A stretch of DNA of 64,000 nucleotides from Castor canadensis (taxonomy: Eukaryota; Chordata; Mammalia; Rodentia; Castoridae): positions 65,600,951 to 65,664,950 of the forward strand of contig NC_133402.1 in the NCBI RefSeq assembly GCF_047511655.1. The letters are read 5' to 3'. The translations under genes and the position numbers were made by a program. Below, one piece after another: positions 47,616 through 58,959 of this stretch (positions within the stretch are counted from its first letter, which is position 1; each line of letters starts with the position of its first letter). The notes beneath the pieces are model-generated. The model ran no database searches, had not been told where the DNA came from, and was given only the letters and a program-made list of their open reading frames with translations.

Positions 47616-49181
47616 ATGAATTGGGATAAAACAGTACTGCCTGTGTATGTGGGTACATAAAGTCATTAAAAAAAATAATTTAGAATCAGTGTCCCCTACT
47701 CTGTATTATTTAATTATCTTTACATACTCCTTTGTGAAACAAGATATACCTATTTGCTCGTCACAAAAGAGACACACCGATGAAGTGTACACTAAAAATC
47801 CAAAATGAAAGGTTGACAGACAATTCACCTGTGTCTTATGCACTGTCCTAATTACTCTGAGAATTGACTTGTCGGGGGATGGGGCAGGACCACATAGCTT
47901 CATTTGCTGTCAAACTAAGGTATGGAATATATGTACATTTATATACATATCGATGTATTCACATCCACACGTGAATGTATCAATATGATAGTTTCTTTAA
48001 TAAATATTTCATATAAGCTTAAACCTAAGATATAAAAAACTCAAAATTATATAAAAAACTCATTTAAAAATAGCCTTTAATGTCTATACTACAGAGCCAT
48101 AGAAGGAATGAAGCACTGATATAATATAGTGACCTCTATGACTCTCAAGGAAACTACACAGGATAAAAAAAGCTAATTCTGTGAAGCTGCATTCTATATG
48201 ATCCTGTTTCCATAGCATTTTAATCTAAATTAAATTTAATGTTTAACTGATACAAAAATTCTAAAAAAATACATTTTTAAGGGGTTCCATGTGATATTTA
48301 GGTTCGTTAATACATTGCATTATGTTTAACATTTTATAGCATTATTGAAATGACAACAATTTGTTGGTTTCCAGAAGTTAAAGTGGGAAAGGAAGGAGGA
48401 AGGGGAGTATGAAAATAAAAGAGGATTCTTTTGTTGATGGAACTGTTTGGTGTTTGCCTTGTGTTGCTGAGTACAGGATTCGACACAGATTCTAAGACTA
48501 CATAAACAAAATGCAGAAATAAATTTAAAATGCTGGAAAAAAGGAAAAAACTCTTAAATCATGTTATTGGACAAAAGTTTCACAAGTTGGACTGAGTATG
48601 TAATTTTGATTTGCTTTTCTCTGTGCTGATTTCCTTGTCTCAGAAGGCTGCAATTAGGGGCTTTGATTTAAATTCCCACTCACATATATGAAGAAAAATG
48701 CCTACTGTATCCAAAAAGATTGAGGATGACAGGTGGAGATTCAGCTGAAATCTAAGGCTTATATTATAAAGACAATAGTTAAGGAGGCATATTTGAAAGC
48801 AACAGAAACATTCATGGAGCCTGTCCCATCTGTCAGTCATTGTGCTGAGATAAACGTTTGTTTGCCACTCAGTCTTCCAAACAATAATCTATCAGAGAAG
48901 AGCTGTTAACCTCGTCATTTTACAGGCAAATTAAGCTATGGAGAGGGTTATAAGTAAAGGAATATTTAGCAAATTCAGATACTTAGTTAGCATATCATTT
49001 AAAATTCCTACTTATTCTATGAGGTATATCTCTATCCATGTATAAATAAGAGCCCTGCAGTCAAAAGTTTCAGGGCTTGACCTGAAACTCTGCTTGACCT
49101 TGCTCTACAACTGCTTTTCTTTCCCTCACAGTGGTTGACTGCATGAGGAAGGAAGTATGGATTAGAATTCCGTTCCCAGAC
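47616..49181 (-). other. PLSCR4: PLSCR4 intron end, no gene seen
   Basis: A+T-rich intronic DNA right of the ERV complex. A MIR/L2-like stretch ('cattttacaggcaaattaagctatgg') lies at about 48840-48960. Open frames of 65-66 codons have no family signature. Confidence 0.4.
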
Positions 49182-49408
49182 CTCTTGCCTGGCTGAGGGG
49201 CAGCAGAAGCAGCAGCAGGTGCACCGGAATGGTCTCTGCATGGTCATGATCTCACGGCCCAGACAGTCGGTGACACGGAGCACGAAGGGCCTTAGATTCC
49301 GATAGGCGTTCCTGGTGAAGTCATCTGTGTGCTCAGTTACGATGTAAACCATCTGGTCTACGTTGTTTTTAATGTCATATCTATTATTAGTTTCAAAGCC
49401 TGTGATCA
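49182..49408 (-). CDS. PLSCR4: PLSCR4 core exon 5 with cysteine cluster
   Basis: This 227-bp exon has a TTTACCCTTCAG acceptor. It encodes 75 full codons, including FETNNRYDI, DQMVYIVTE, RPFVLRVTD, GREIMTMQRPFRC and CTCCCFCCP. These are strands of the scramblase core plus the cysteine-rich motif that in family members is palmitoylated and needed for membrane targeting. The exon must end at CAA GAG, because the next exon starts with the conserved LEVQ. The donor is GTCTGG, with C at +3 and G at +5 and +6: a GT, but an atypical one. The open frame runs on 50 codons into the intron without homology. Downstream lies the 24-kb retroelement-filled intron. Confidence 0.95.
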
Positions 49409-49729
49409 CTGAAGGGTAAAATGAGAAAGCCATCTTAAATAGAACCAGGTAAAAAGAACCTCAAGAAGTCCTTATCAAATTTTAATTTTAATTTTAAATC
49501 ACATTTGGACCATAAATTGATAGCTCATGAAATAAACTGAAATGACTCAAGTCATTACTAGTTGTGAATAAGTAAACAAATCAGAAAAAGTCAAAGGCAA
49601 AATTTGGTGGCCTAAGGAGGTGGAGAGCTATTAGAGAGAGGGTCAGTAATCTTGTAAGGAACTGAGAACGGCATCATTTTGACAGTGGTTTTCTTCTTAC
49701 TCCAAACCAGGGGCATAAACCAAAACTCA

Positions 49730-49970
49730 GCAAATTTAGATTCTATTCCCAGCTCTGCCAATGATTAGTTGACTGTGGTTTAGAGTCTGTGTCCACCTGG
49801 CCACTGACTGATTAACTGGCCATGGCCCCTGGCTCATTCATTTAGTGTCTGGGCTCCTTCTTGTTCTCATCTACAAGAAGTGAATGTTGAGGGGAGGAAT
49901 TGGGGAAATGCTGGGGCAGGTTGCTTGGGTAAGGATTGAATCCTTTTCAAATCTAAGAGCTTTGAAGTAT
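49730..49970 (+). repeat. Possible MIR SINE
   Basis: MIR-like order: 'gattctattcccagctctgccaatgattag', then 'gtgtctgggctccttcttgttctcatctacaagaagtg'. Diverged, moderate support. It lies in the intron upstream of exon 5. Confidence 0.45.
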
Positions 49971-50154
49971 ATGATATACAAGACATTTTACAAAATAACT
50001 TGCTCTATTGCTGTTTTGAAAGCAGGGTAATAGAAAATAGTTTTCTCTCTTTGAACTACTAAAAATTCATCAACATGAAAAAATAAGTGGATATAAAATA
50101 ATGCAAATTCTCATGTGATTAAAATACAGATGAACAGAACAAAATTATACACAC

Positions 50155-50197
50155 CTTCCATGGGCTCAAAATGCTGAAGAACATGTATGTTGTCCAG
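50155..50197 (-). CDS. PLSCR4: PLSCR4 short 43-bp exon 4
   Basis: This small exon has a TTTCCACAG acceptor and a GTGTGTA donor. It encodes LDNIHVLQHFEPME plus one base of the next codon (completed as Val). LDNIHVLQHFEPME matches the first strand of the scramblase core (family pattern LxxIxxLxVxQxxE-like). The phase agrees on both sides. It is too short to be seen as an open reading frame alone and was found by looking for the missing link between the proline-rich exon and the FETNNRYDI exon. An imperfect purine run lies just upstream of the acceptor. Confidence 0.93.
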
Positions 50198-50884
50198 CTG
50201 TGGAAATAGAACAAAGCAATTAAAAACAGAAAAAAAAAAAAACAGAATTAAATCTAATTAGCATAAGAAAAAAACTGATGGGGCAGCTATGAGAACGTGT
50301 CAATCAATTCCAAAATATTTTTTTTGCAATTGCAATTTGGAATAAAGAAAACCGTCAACTGAATTTAGCTTAGTTGCATCAGATCAGATGGATGTTAGCA
50401 CAGTTCAGATAAGAAAAACACTTTCCTCCAGTTCCACTTTAAAAAGTAAAACAAAAAACAAATATCTGGTTGATATATCAGAAACATTTCTGGTTGCTGT
50501 ACTGCAGCATCTAGACTAAGCTGTGTTTTCACAGATTGTTCTTAGCTCAGCCCATGGTGCCTACTCCATGTCAACAGGTGAATTACTTAGGCAGTTCAGG
50601 ATGATTTAACATGGACAGACACAGAGAAGGCAATTCTCTCAGTGGCTGAGGGAGAGCAAATTAGCCAGGGTGAACCTCTCATGGAGTCTTCAGTTTTATA
50701 TTATTTCCCTACCATCAATGGAAGATGCTAACATACTAATCTCATTACCTTGAACTATTAGTACCAATACCTTCCCCAAGTGCCCACTTGAAAAAGGATG
50801 TCCACTCTGAGGATGGACAGCTTGTAGGTCAACTATGGTTATATTTGAGAACAAGTATAACAAGTTTTCTTGCTTCTTCTTTCT

Positions 50885-50975
50885 CTCTCTCTCTGGCAGG
50901 ACTGAGGTTTTGAACTCATGGTTTGGTACTTGAAAAGCAGGCAACCTACTGCTTGAGTCACACCTCAAGCCCAAG
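50885..50975 (-). repeat. tRNA-like SINE half
   Basis: The plus strand reads 'ggactgaggttttgaactcatgg', 'aaaagcaggcaacctactgcttgagtcacacctcaagccc'. This is the tRNA-like half of the dimeric SINE family, after a short (TC)n. Confidence 0.75.
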
Positions 50976-52021
50976 ATTCTTGCTTCTGCTAAAAGAAAGA
51001 CATATCCTTATCTAAACGATTTCAAGTAATTTACATTATATGACCACTCCTACTCCCTAAGCCTAGAACACAGCCCCAAATACTATATTTCCTCAAATAT
51101 TCAATACACTAATATGCTAACTAATGAGAAAAATATGATTGTGCAAATCAATAAGATTAAAAATATCTGGAGATGAATATTTTGTGGGGTTACTAATTAC
51201 AAGAAGACATAGAAGGGCATAGTTCATGCTTAATTAAAAATTTTTTATTATATAAAAACAATCAAATGAGCTGTTCTAAACATATAAAATATCAAAAAAT
51301 GCATACTGAAGTAGATTATGGTCCCTTTCAAAAAGAATATCAGCATATTAAAATGTAGAATTAAAATTCAAATAGTCTCTGCTTGGTAAAGTGTTGATGA
51401 TAGAGCAAAATACTCTTATGTGTTGACACCTGTTGATATGGAAGGAGTTTGCCTAATAAGATGCTATGCCAGCAAAGAAATAGTTTTTGACAAATTGTTG
51501 GAGTCACTGGCAAAGCCAGTATTCTGGAAATGTAATCCTCCTATGGACTGCTAAGGAGTCTTGCGAGACTTCATGAAGCATTGCATCACCTGCATATGAG
51601 AATTTAAAAAGACCAGGAGGGAAATGATTGGCTCTCCATCTTGCTTTCATTCTGAAGAATCTTTTAAAACTAAAAACCTTCACACATCTATCATCTAGCA
51701 GGCAGGCCCCCCAAATATTGAGGGCATTATAAGAACTGTCTCCTTAAAAATCTTACTAATTTCCTGACAGGGTGGTATTGCCAATACTATTTTATAGATG
51801 GTGACATTCAAGAACCAAGAGGTTAGGAAAGTTATTCTTGGTTTTATAGTTAGTAAGAAAGACCAGATTTGTTTGGCTCCAAACCTTATATTATTCTTTT
51901 TTTTTTCTTAAATTTTTTAAGTCAAAACATTCCTGAAAGGAAAGACAGAACTCATAAAATATGCTAATTTAACCTCTGTCAGAGTAATAGCAGAAATTGA
52001 GAAACTTTTAAAAATATTTAA

Positions 52022-52175
52022 ATAAATAAAGCTAAACAATTGACTCCAAAGGATTTCAGATTTCCAAAAGCAATTTTTGCATTTTCATGAATGTAGAGAT
52101 GTAAGCTTCTAAACTTAATTCACTATAAACACCTCTGGAAATAATGCAAGAATTTAGTCTAGCACAACACTGCTA
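52022..52175 (+). repeat. Long direct repeat left of L1
   Basis: Aligns with 55577-55735: shared blocks 'ccaaaggatttca', 'tttccaaaagcaattt', 'attttcatgaatgta', 'ttaattcact' and 'taaacacct'. About 155 bp, direct orientation, with the L1 lying exactly between. Confidence 0.85.
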
Positions 52176-52189
52176 AATGACTGGTGGGT

Positions 52190-55100
52190 GACTGAAAAAA
52201 ATAAGGGAAGAAATAAAAAAGTTCCTAGAATCCAATGAAAATGAAAATACAACCATCAGAATCTGTAGGGCACAGTAAACACCATGCTAAGGGGAAAGTT
52301 TATAGCTATTAGGGCCTACATTAAAACACAGACTTCTCAAATATACAACCTAATGATGCAACTTAAGCTACTAGAAAAACAAGAACAAACAAACCAAACC
52401 CAAAACCAGCCAACAGAGAGAAATAATAAAGATTAGGCCTGAGATCAAACAAGATATATATAGAAAAAAAAACCTATAGAAAGAATTAAGGAAACAAAAT
52501 ATTATTTCTTTGAAAAGATTAACAAGATCGACAAATTCTTTGCCAACATGATGAAATGGAAGAAGGAAAAGACCCAAATTAATAAAATCAAAGATGAAAA
52601 TGGGGACATAACCACAAACACCAATGAAATCCAGAGAACCATTTGAGAGTACTTTGAAAACTTATATGCAAGTAAACTGGAAAATCTAGATGAAATGGAT
52701 AAATTCCTAGATGCACATAATCAACCAAAATTGAACCAAGGAGATGTTATCCACCTAACCAGTACTATTACATGCAATGAAACTGAAGCAGTAATTAAGA
52801 GTCATCTTCCAAAGAAGAGCCCAGGACCTGATGGATTCACGACTAAATTCAACCAAACCTTTAAACAAGAACTAATGTCAATTATTCCTCAAACTTTCCA
52901 GGAAATAGAAAGGGAAAGAACAATACCAAACACATTCTATGAAGCCAGCATTACACTCATTCCAAAACCCAAGAAATATGCAACAAAAAAGAGAGTTACA
53001 GATCAATATCTTCAATGAATATAGATGCAAAGATCTCAACAAAATACTAGCAAACAGGATTCAACAACACATCCAAAAGATCCTATGCCATGACCAAGTT
53101 GGTTTCGTTACAGGGACGCAAGAATGGCTCAACATATGCAAATTATAAATGTAATACAGCATATAAACAGAAGCAAGGTTAAAAAACCACATGATCCTCT
53201 CAATAGATGCAGAAAAATCCTTTGACAAAATTCAGCACCCTTTCATGATAAAAGCTCTGAATAAACTAGGAATAGAAGGAATGTTCCTTAACATGATCTT
53301 ATATCTAAGACCCTAAAAACTCTACCAAAAAAACCTCTTAGAAATCTTAAACTTTTTTGGCAAATTAACAAGATACAAACTTAATATACAAAAATAAGTT
53401 GCCTTCCTAAATATCAACAATGAACAGACTGAGAAAGAAATCATGGAGAAATTCCATTTACAATAGCCTCAAAAAAAATTAACTTGGAGTAAATTTAACA
53501 AAGAAAACCAAAGAACTTTTCAATGAAAACTGTAAACCACTAGATAGAAATTGAAAAAAACATCAGAAGATGGAAAGATCACCCATGCTCATGGATTGGT
53601 AGAATCAACATTGTGAAAATGGCTATACTATCAACAGCAATCTACAAGCTTAATGCAATCCCTATCAAGATCCCAATGACATTCTACGCAGAGACAGAAA
53701 CATCAATTCTAAAATACATGTGGAAACACAAAAGACCTCAAATTGCCAAAGCAATTCTGAGCAAAAAGTCAAATTCTAGAGGTATCACAATTCCCAACAT
53801 TAAACTATACTATAGAAATAAAACAATAAAAACAGTATGGTACTGGTACAAAAACAGACACGAAAAACCATGGATCAGAATAGAATATCTAGACATAAAC
53901 CCATGCATCTATAGCCAGCTGATCTTCAACAGAGGAGCCCAAAGCACATGATGGAGAAAAGATAGCCTCTTCAACAAATATTCCTGGGAAAACTGGATAT
54001 CCACATGTAGAAAACTGAAACTAGATCCCTGTCTTTCACCCTGTACCAAAATCAACTCAAAGTGAGTCTAAAACCTTAATATAAGGCCTGAAACTTTTAA
54101 ACAACTGGAACATACAGGCATATGGAACCACTTCCTAAATAGAACTCAGAAGGTTCAGCATCTAAGAGAACTAATGAACAAATGAACCGCATCAAACTCA
54201 AGAGCTTCTGCACAGCAAAAGAAACAGTCACTTGACTTAAGAAACTGTCCACAGGAGGGGAGAAAATCTTTGTCAGCTACACATCAGATAAGGGACTAAT
54301 ATCCAGAATCTACAGGAAACTCAAAAAATTCAGCCCCAAAAGAATCAACACCCAATGAAGGAATGGGCACATGAATTAAACAGGGAATTCCCAAAGGAAG
54401 AAGTACAAATAGCCAGTAAATACATGAAGAAGTGTTCAAATCCCCTGGTCATAAAAGAAATGCAACTCAAAACAATACTTACATTTCATCTCACCCCAAT
54501 TAAAATGGCCATAATCAAGGGTAATAACAACAACAAATGCTGGCAAGGATGTGGAGAAAACAGTAACCCTTATACACTGCTGGTGGGAATGCAAAATGGT
54601 ACAACCACTATGGAAAGCAGTATGAAAATATCCTGAAAAGTACAGATAGAACTGCCATATGATCCAATGATACCACTCCTGGGTCTCTACTCAAAGGAAC
54701 TTAAGTCAGGGTACAGTAGAGACACCTGTACATTGATGTTCACTGCAGCACTATTCACAATAGCCAAGCTCTGGAAACAACCCAGATGCCCTACAACTGA
54801 TGAATGGATCAAGAAAATGTGGCATATATACACAATGGAGATCTACTCAGCCACAAGGAATAATGAAAACATGGGCTTGAAGGAAAATGGATACAATTGG
54901 AGGATATCATGTTAAGTGAAGTAAGTCAGGATCAGAAAGACAAAAGCTACATGTTTTCTGTCATACAGGGAAAATAGACACAAAAGATAAACATACACAC
55001 AAAAATAAACATGATCATATGCAAACTCACATGTAGAACATGTTTGTAACAGTGGAACTACTCTATGGAACTCGGGGACAGAGGGAAAGGAACAGAGAAT

Positions 55101-55570
55101 GACAAAGCATCAGTAATATGGCATACCATAGATGTGAAGGTAGAGGATATAAGGGTGTGTATTGAAAGCTGTTGAAAAATGGGGTGTGGAGGTAAAGGGG
55201 TGAGGGAGGCTGAGCGAAAGGACTGAACAAACCAAAGTAAAGCACACCCACAGTGGGCATACATTGACACCCTCCTTTGAACATCAATTTAGATACTATT
55301 AATGAAAGACAGGGCTGTAAATAGGTACAGAGTGTGGGGGGAGGTACTAGTCGAGGGAGGGTGAACAAAGGAGATTAAGGTGAGGGAATATGGTTGATAG
55401 ACTTCATATACTTATATGAAATAGAAACCTCTTGAAGTAGTTTTTAAGTGGGGTGGGGAGGGGGTTGAGGGTAGAGACAGTGGGAGTGATCTAACCAATG
55501 TACAGTATAAGCTTATTTAGAACTGTCACAATGAATCTCCTCTGTACAATGAATAAAACAATCAATGGAA
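52190..55570 (+). mobile_element. 5'-truncated L1 (ORF2 and 3' UTR)
   Basis: A 3.4-kb L1 in the intron between PLSCR4 exons 3 and 4, antisense to the gene. It begins in the ORF2 region after the endonuclease, continues through the RT (KSPGPDGFTTKFNQ at 52815-52860), and ends with a 3' UTR and A-rich tail at 55545-55575. At about 53293 the RT is cut: a deletion of roughly 200 bp removes the stretch before and including the FADD catalytic motif. Its 3' UTR type differs from that at 25030. Stops and frameshifts are frequent. Confidence 0.85.
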
Positions 55571-55576
55571 AAAATA

Positions 55577-55735
55577 AAGAAATAAGCTGAATAATTGTAA
55601 AAGAGCCACAACGCCAAAGGATTTCAATTTCCAAAAGCAATTTCTGTATTTTCATGAATGTAAAAATGTGAGTTTCTAAAGTTAATTCACTGTAAACACC
55701 TTTTGAAATAACGCAAGGGTTTACTTTAGCACTTC
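55577..55735 (+). repeat. Long direct repeat right of L1
   Basis: Partner of 52022-52175 immediately after the L1 A-tail; it has a 15-bp longer segment near its start. Divergence looks like several bases per hundred. Confidence 0.85.
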
Positions 55736-56744
55736 GTATGAATGATTGACTCTATATTTTGTTAAAATTTTTCTCAAACAATAATTTAATGTAATTTTGG
55801 CTTATATAAAATTCAAATTTTTTTCCCTGATCTAACTCTATAGAATTTCTTGTGTCAATATTGTAACACAGTGCCAATCATTTTCAACACACAAAAATAA
55901 CAGGTTCCGGTAAGTGTGTAGAACTGAAAAGAGAAACATTTCAACTCCAAGGAATACTTGATGGAGTGCCTGGGAGATGTGCTGAAGTAAGAAGTCCTTG
56001 CTGCTTTTCATAAGCAACACATTATTCAGAAGTTTTAGATGAGACTTTCACCTTGAGCTGTATCTTGTTTTCATTAAGCACATTTTTTTCAGTTTTTGAG
56101 ATGAGGTTTTAAATAATTACCATTTCTACATACTTGTGCATCATTCCTGTTTTTATTTCTGGCTTCAGAATGTATTATGTAGATGGAAATTTGGAAGTCA
56201 GGGTATTGTAAGAAATACTTTTGATCTTGGCTCTCTTGAACAATATCTTACTTTTATTTGCCTTGTATATGTTTAGAAGTGGCAGAAGTTAAGAATAATG
56301 ATGGCAATGAGGAAAAGCAATGAGCAAATCTACTCCATAGTTTACCCACTATTTAATACTCTGCTCTTCCTTATTTTGCTTTGCTTGATTTTAATACCTT
56401 CCTTCTAAGAAAAAGACACAACTAAGAACTACGTTACCTTTTTTTCCTATTCCCATTCTTTTTTCTTTTTTCTCTAATTTCCTTCAGAAACCATATTGAA
56501 TATCTTAAAATTCAACCTGAATCCTTTAGAAAAATACATATTCATCTTATTAAAAACATTTCTATACTCTTTACTCCATTTTCACATTTCAGAAATTCAT
56601 GCCACTATTCCTACTGCCTCATTAACTTAGCCTCAGTTTTCATAGTCCCACCTCCCTTATTCACTCCACCCAGCTTCTGTCTTTGCTTGTCCAAGTCCCA
56701 TGTTCACACTTCATAAGAAAGTAATTGGGAATTGTGTGCAGTAC
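55736..56744 (-). other. PLSCR4: PLSCR4 intron sequence, no feature seen
   Basis: A+T-rich intron downstream of the proline-rich exon. No repeat or gene was recognised with confidence. Confidence 0.4.
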
Positions 56745-56980
56745 CTGAGCTAAGTATTCCAGACCAGGAGGGACATTTGGCATAGGAGCTGGCCCAGGCA
56801 TCCACATTATTGGAGCAGGCTGGTTCTGCATAGGATATTTGCCAGGCTGATACTGGATAGAATGCACACTGCCAATTGGGTGGTACAAGGGGAAGGCACT
56901 GGGCTGCTGTGGACTGTAGTACCCCATAGGCAAGCCTCCTGGGTATCCTGCAGGTGGAGGGACAGCTGCTATGGGAGGTC
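56745..56980 (-). CDS. PLSCR4: PLSCR4 proline-rich exon 3
   Basis: This 236-bp exon has a CACAG acceptor after a T-rich tract and a GTACTG donor. It completes the split Gly codon and then gives 78 codons, roughly residues 37-114 of the visible protein. The content is Pro/Gly/Tyr/Met-rich, with VPPPAGYPGG, GYYSPQQPS, WMPGPAPMP and the end PPGLEYLAQ. This is the typical proline-rich head of phospholipid scramblases, with PxxP motifs; the PPGLEYL boundary marks the start of the conserved core. It is the exon that best identifies the paralogue. It is separated from the next exon by an intron of about 6.5 kb that contains an L1. Confidence 0.95.
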
Positions 56981-58199
56981 CTGTGTTCAAAACCAACAAA
57001 AATGTTTGCATTAACACTTCAATATATTGGAAGTTAGTATGACTTTTTACATGAAGATAAAATAGGTTGTGCAACATCTTTTTGAAGATAACAAGTTGTT
57101 TCATTTTTTGACCCTGTAGCTTGCACTGATAATATATTAAGGGGACTGTTTACATATTGATTCTTTCAATCTTCTTAAAGCCTTTTGAGATGATTATTTC
57201 CATTCTGGAGATGTAGAAATAAGGTATGAAATATTAAGTAACATGTTAGCCTCTCCATGTGTTATGTTCCTTCTTTGGAGATAATAAGCTTACTTGACTA
57301 GTTGGTGTGAGGATTACTACAAGGCCTAGTATGTAATCACCACTGTAAATCTTTGTTATTATCTTCATTGTTGTTGTTATTGTTTAAGGTCACAAATACA
57401 GTTAAGGTCACCCCTGCTTCAAAGGGGTGATTTAATGACAGGGTTGGGTTGACTTTGAGTCAATCACTTGTTTTTATCCTCACTATCTAGATCTTACTGC
57501 TCCTCAATCCTGGCTCTTCTTGGATTCAATTTCTTAAGCTATTGTCTTAGCGGTCAGAATTCTATGTCTGGGTCAGAATTCCACAGACTGAGTGACTTCA
57601 GCAATAAGCATGTCTTCTCATAGTTCTGAAAGCTGTGAAGTCCAAGGTTAAGTGCCTTCCTGGTTGGGTCCAGTGGGAGCCCTGTACCTGCTTTTCAAGC
57701 AGTCTCCTTCTTGTTTTATCCTCACAGGTGGAGAGAGATATCATCTCTCTCTTGCTGCACTCACAAGAGCACCAATCTCATCATGAGTGCTCTATTCTCA
57801 CACCTAGTTACTTCTAAAAGATCTACCTCTAATACCATCACAGTGGGGACTGGGGATAATGAACTGTGGAGGTACACAAGCATTCAGTCCACAGTACCTA
57901 TCTCTTCATCGTTTCTCTCCAGTATAGAGATCTGGTGAACTTTGTCATTACAAGTCAGTCAAGGGAACTGGATTTCTTTAAGGAAATGCCATGTTGCATA
58001 ATGTTTTGAGAAAAGTACGCAAAATGATAATTTACTGCATGACAGCTAAAATGTGATCTTTGGATATTTTTCTTTACCAAGACTCTCTCAAGATAAAAAG
58101 TGATAACTTTGTGATCTTTTTTAATTCAAGGAATTCCTAGCATGTAACTATAAGAAATACCCATATTGCAGTACCTCAACTAATGAAGAATTTTTGTAA
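56981..58199 (-). other. PLSCR4: PLSCR4 intron with an unclassified interspersed repeat
   Basis: The stretch 57540-57900 ('ctcatagttctgaaagctgtgaagtccaagg', 'cttcttgttttatcctcacaggtgg', 'aataccatcacagtggggac', 'acacaagcattcagtccacagtac') has the feel of a widespread ancient mammalian repeat. I cannot name its family with certainty. A MIR-like bit may lie at 57170-57340. Confidence 0.5.
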
Positions 58200-58320
58200 G
58201 ATGGGCATGGTGGTGCAGCCTGTAATCCCAAGACTCAATAGGCGGAGTGAGGAAGGAAGATCACAAGTTGTAGACCAGCCTAGATTAGATAGTGAGACCC
58301 ATCTCAAGTTATTTTTGAAT
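58200..58320 (+). repeat. B1/Alu-like SINE monomer
   Basis: 'gatgggcatggtggtgcagcctgtaatcccaagactc', 'aagatcacaagttgtagaccagcctagat' and 'gtgagacccatctcaag' match the 7SL-derived monomer order. Confidence 0.8.
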
Positions 58321-58959
58321 AATTATGGTTAGGTTTTTTTCCATTTTTTGTTTTACTTCACAGATGTTTTCACTTAATTCATTAAAATTTGCAAATATCT
58401 GGGGTTGGTTTTCTGTGAAGAGATAAACAACATATACTGTTGTTCCCAATGATTTACATCCTTATTGGATGTCCTGTGAGTGGCCGAGTTATCAGTAGCC
58501 CCAAGGCACTTTTCTTTGAACTTCCAGGTAGGCCAGCCACAGATAAAGAAAGGTTTTCCTCCCCAGTGGAGTTATACAAAAAGTAAGTGTTGTGGCAAGT
58601 CTTGAGATTAAAAAGAAAAACAAATTCAGACATTTCATGTTAAGATTTCAGTATCTGTTTTAGTTAAGATTAAATAAAAGCAACCTACATAAGCAGAGAA
58701 TCCAAGCTGAGACCTGACCTACAGTCTGCTGAAGCTTGGTTGCCTATGATGAGAGTGAAAAAATGTTAGTAAATTTTTTTAGATTTTCAAATTAGAAGCA
58801 AATAATTTCAGCATATTGATTCTTAATTGTAGCTCAGTATCAAAGTGCTTCAAAATAATCTGGAGTTCTTAATAAAAATATAGATTCCAGGGGTCCATTT
58901 CTATTTATTGAATCAAAATCTTAAGGCAAAAATTAAGAAAATCAACTTTATGATCCTTT

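Larger units (their letters stand above)
24897..49181 (-). other. PLSCR4: PLSCR4 24.3-kb intron filled with retroelements
   Basis: This is the intron between the GTCTGG donor and the TTTTGCAG acceptor. It holds an L1 3' UTR, a near-complete L1, SINE fragments and an ERV complex with nested L1 and LTR insertions. Outside the repeats, 32906-33480 and 47665-49181 show no gene; a weak MIR-like stretch lies near 48840-48960. Confidence 0.85.

Noticed and set aside
49032..49181. Read-through of the PLSCR4 exon 5 frame to a stop at 49032
   Set aside because: Codons after CAA GAG have no scramblase similarity, and the next exon (LEVQ) joins in phase; a retained-intron form cannot be excluded but is not supported.
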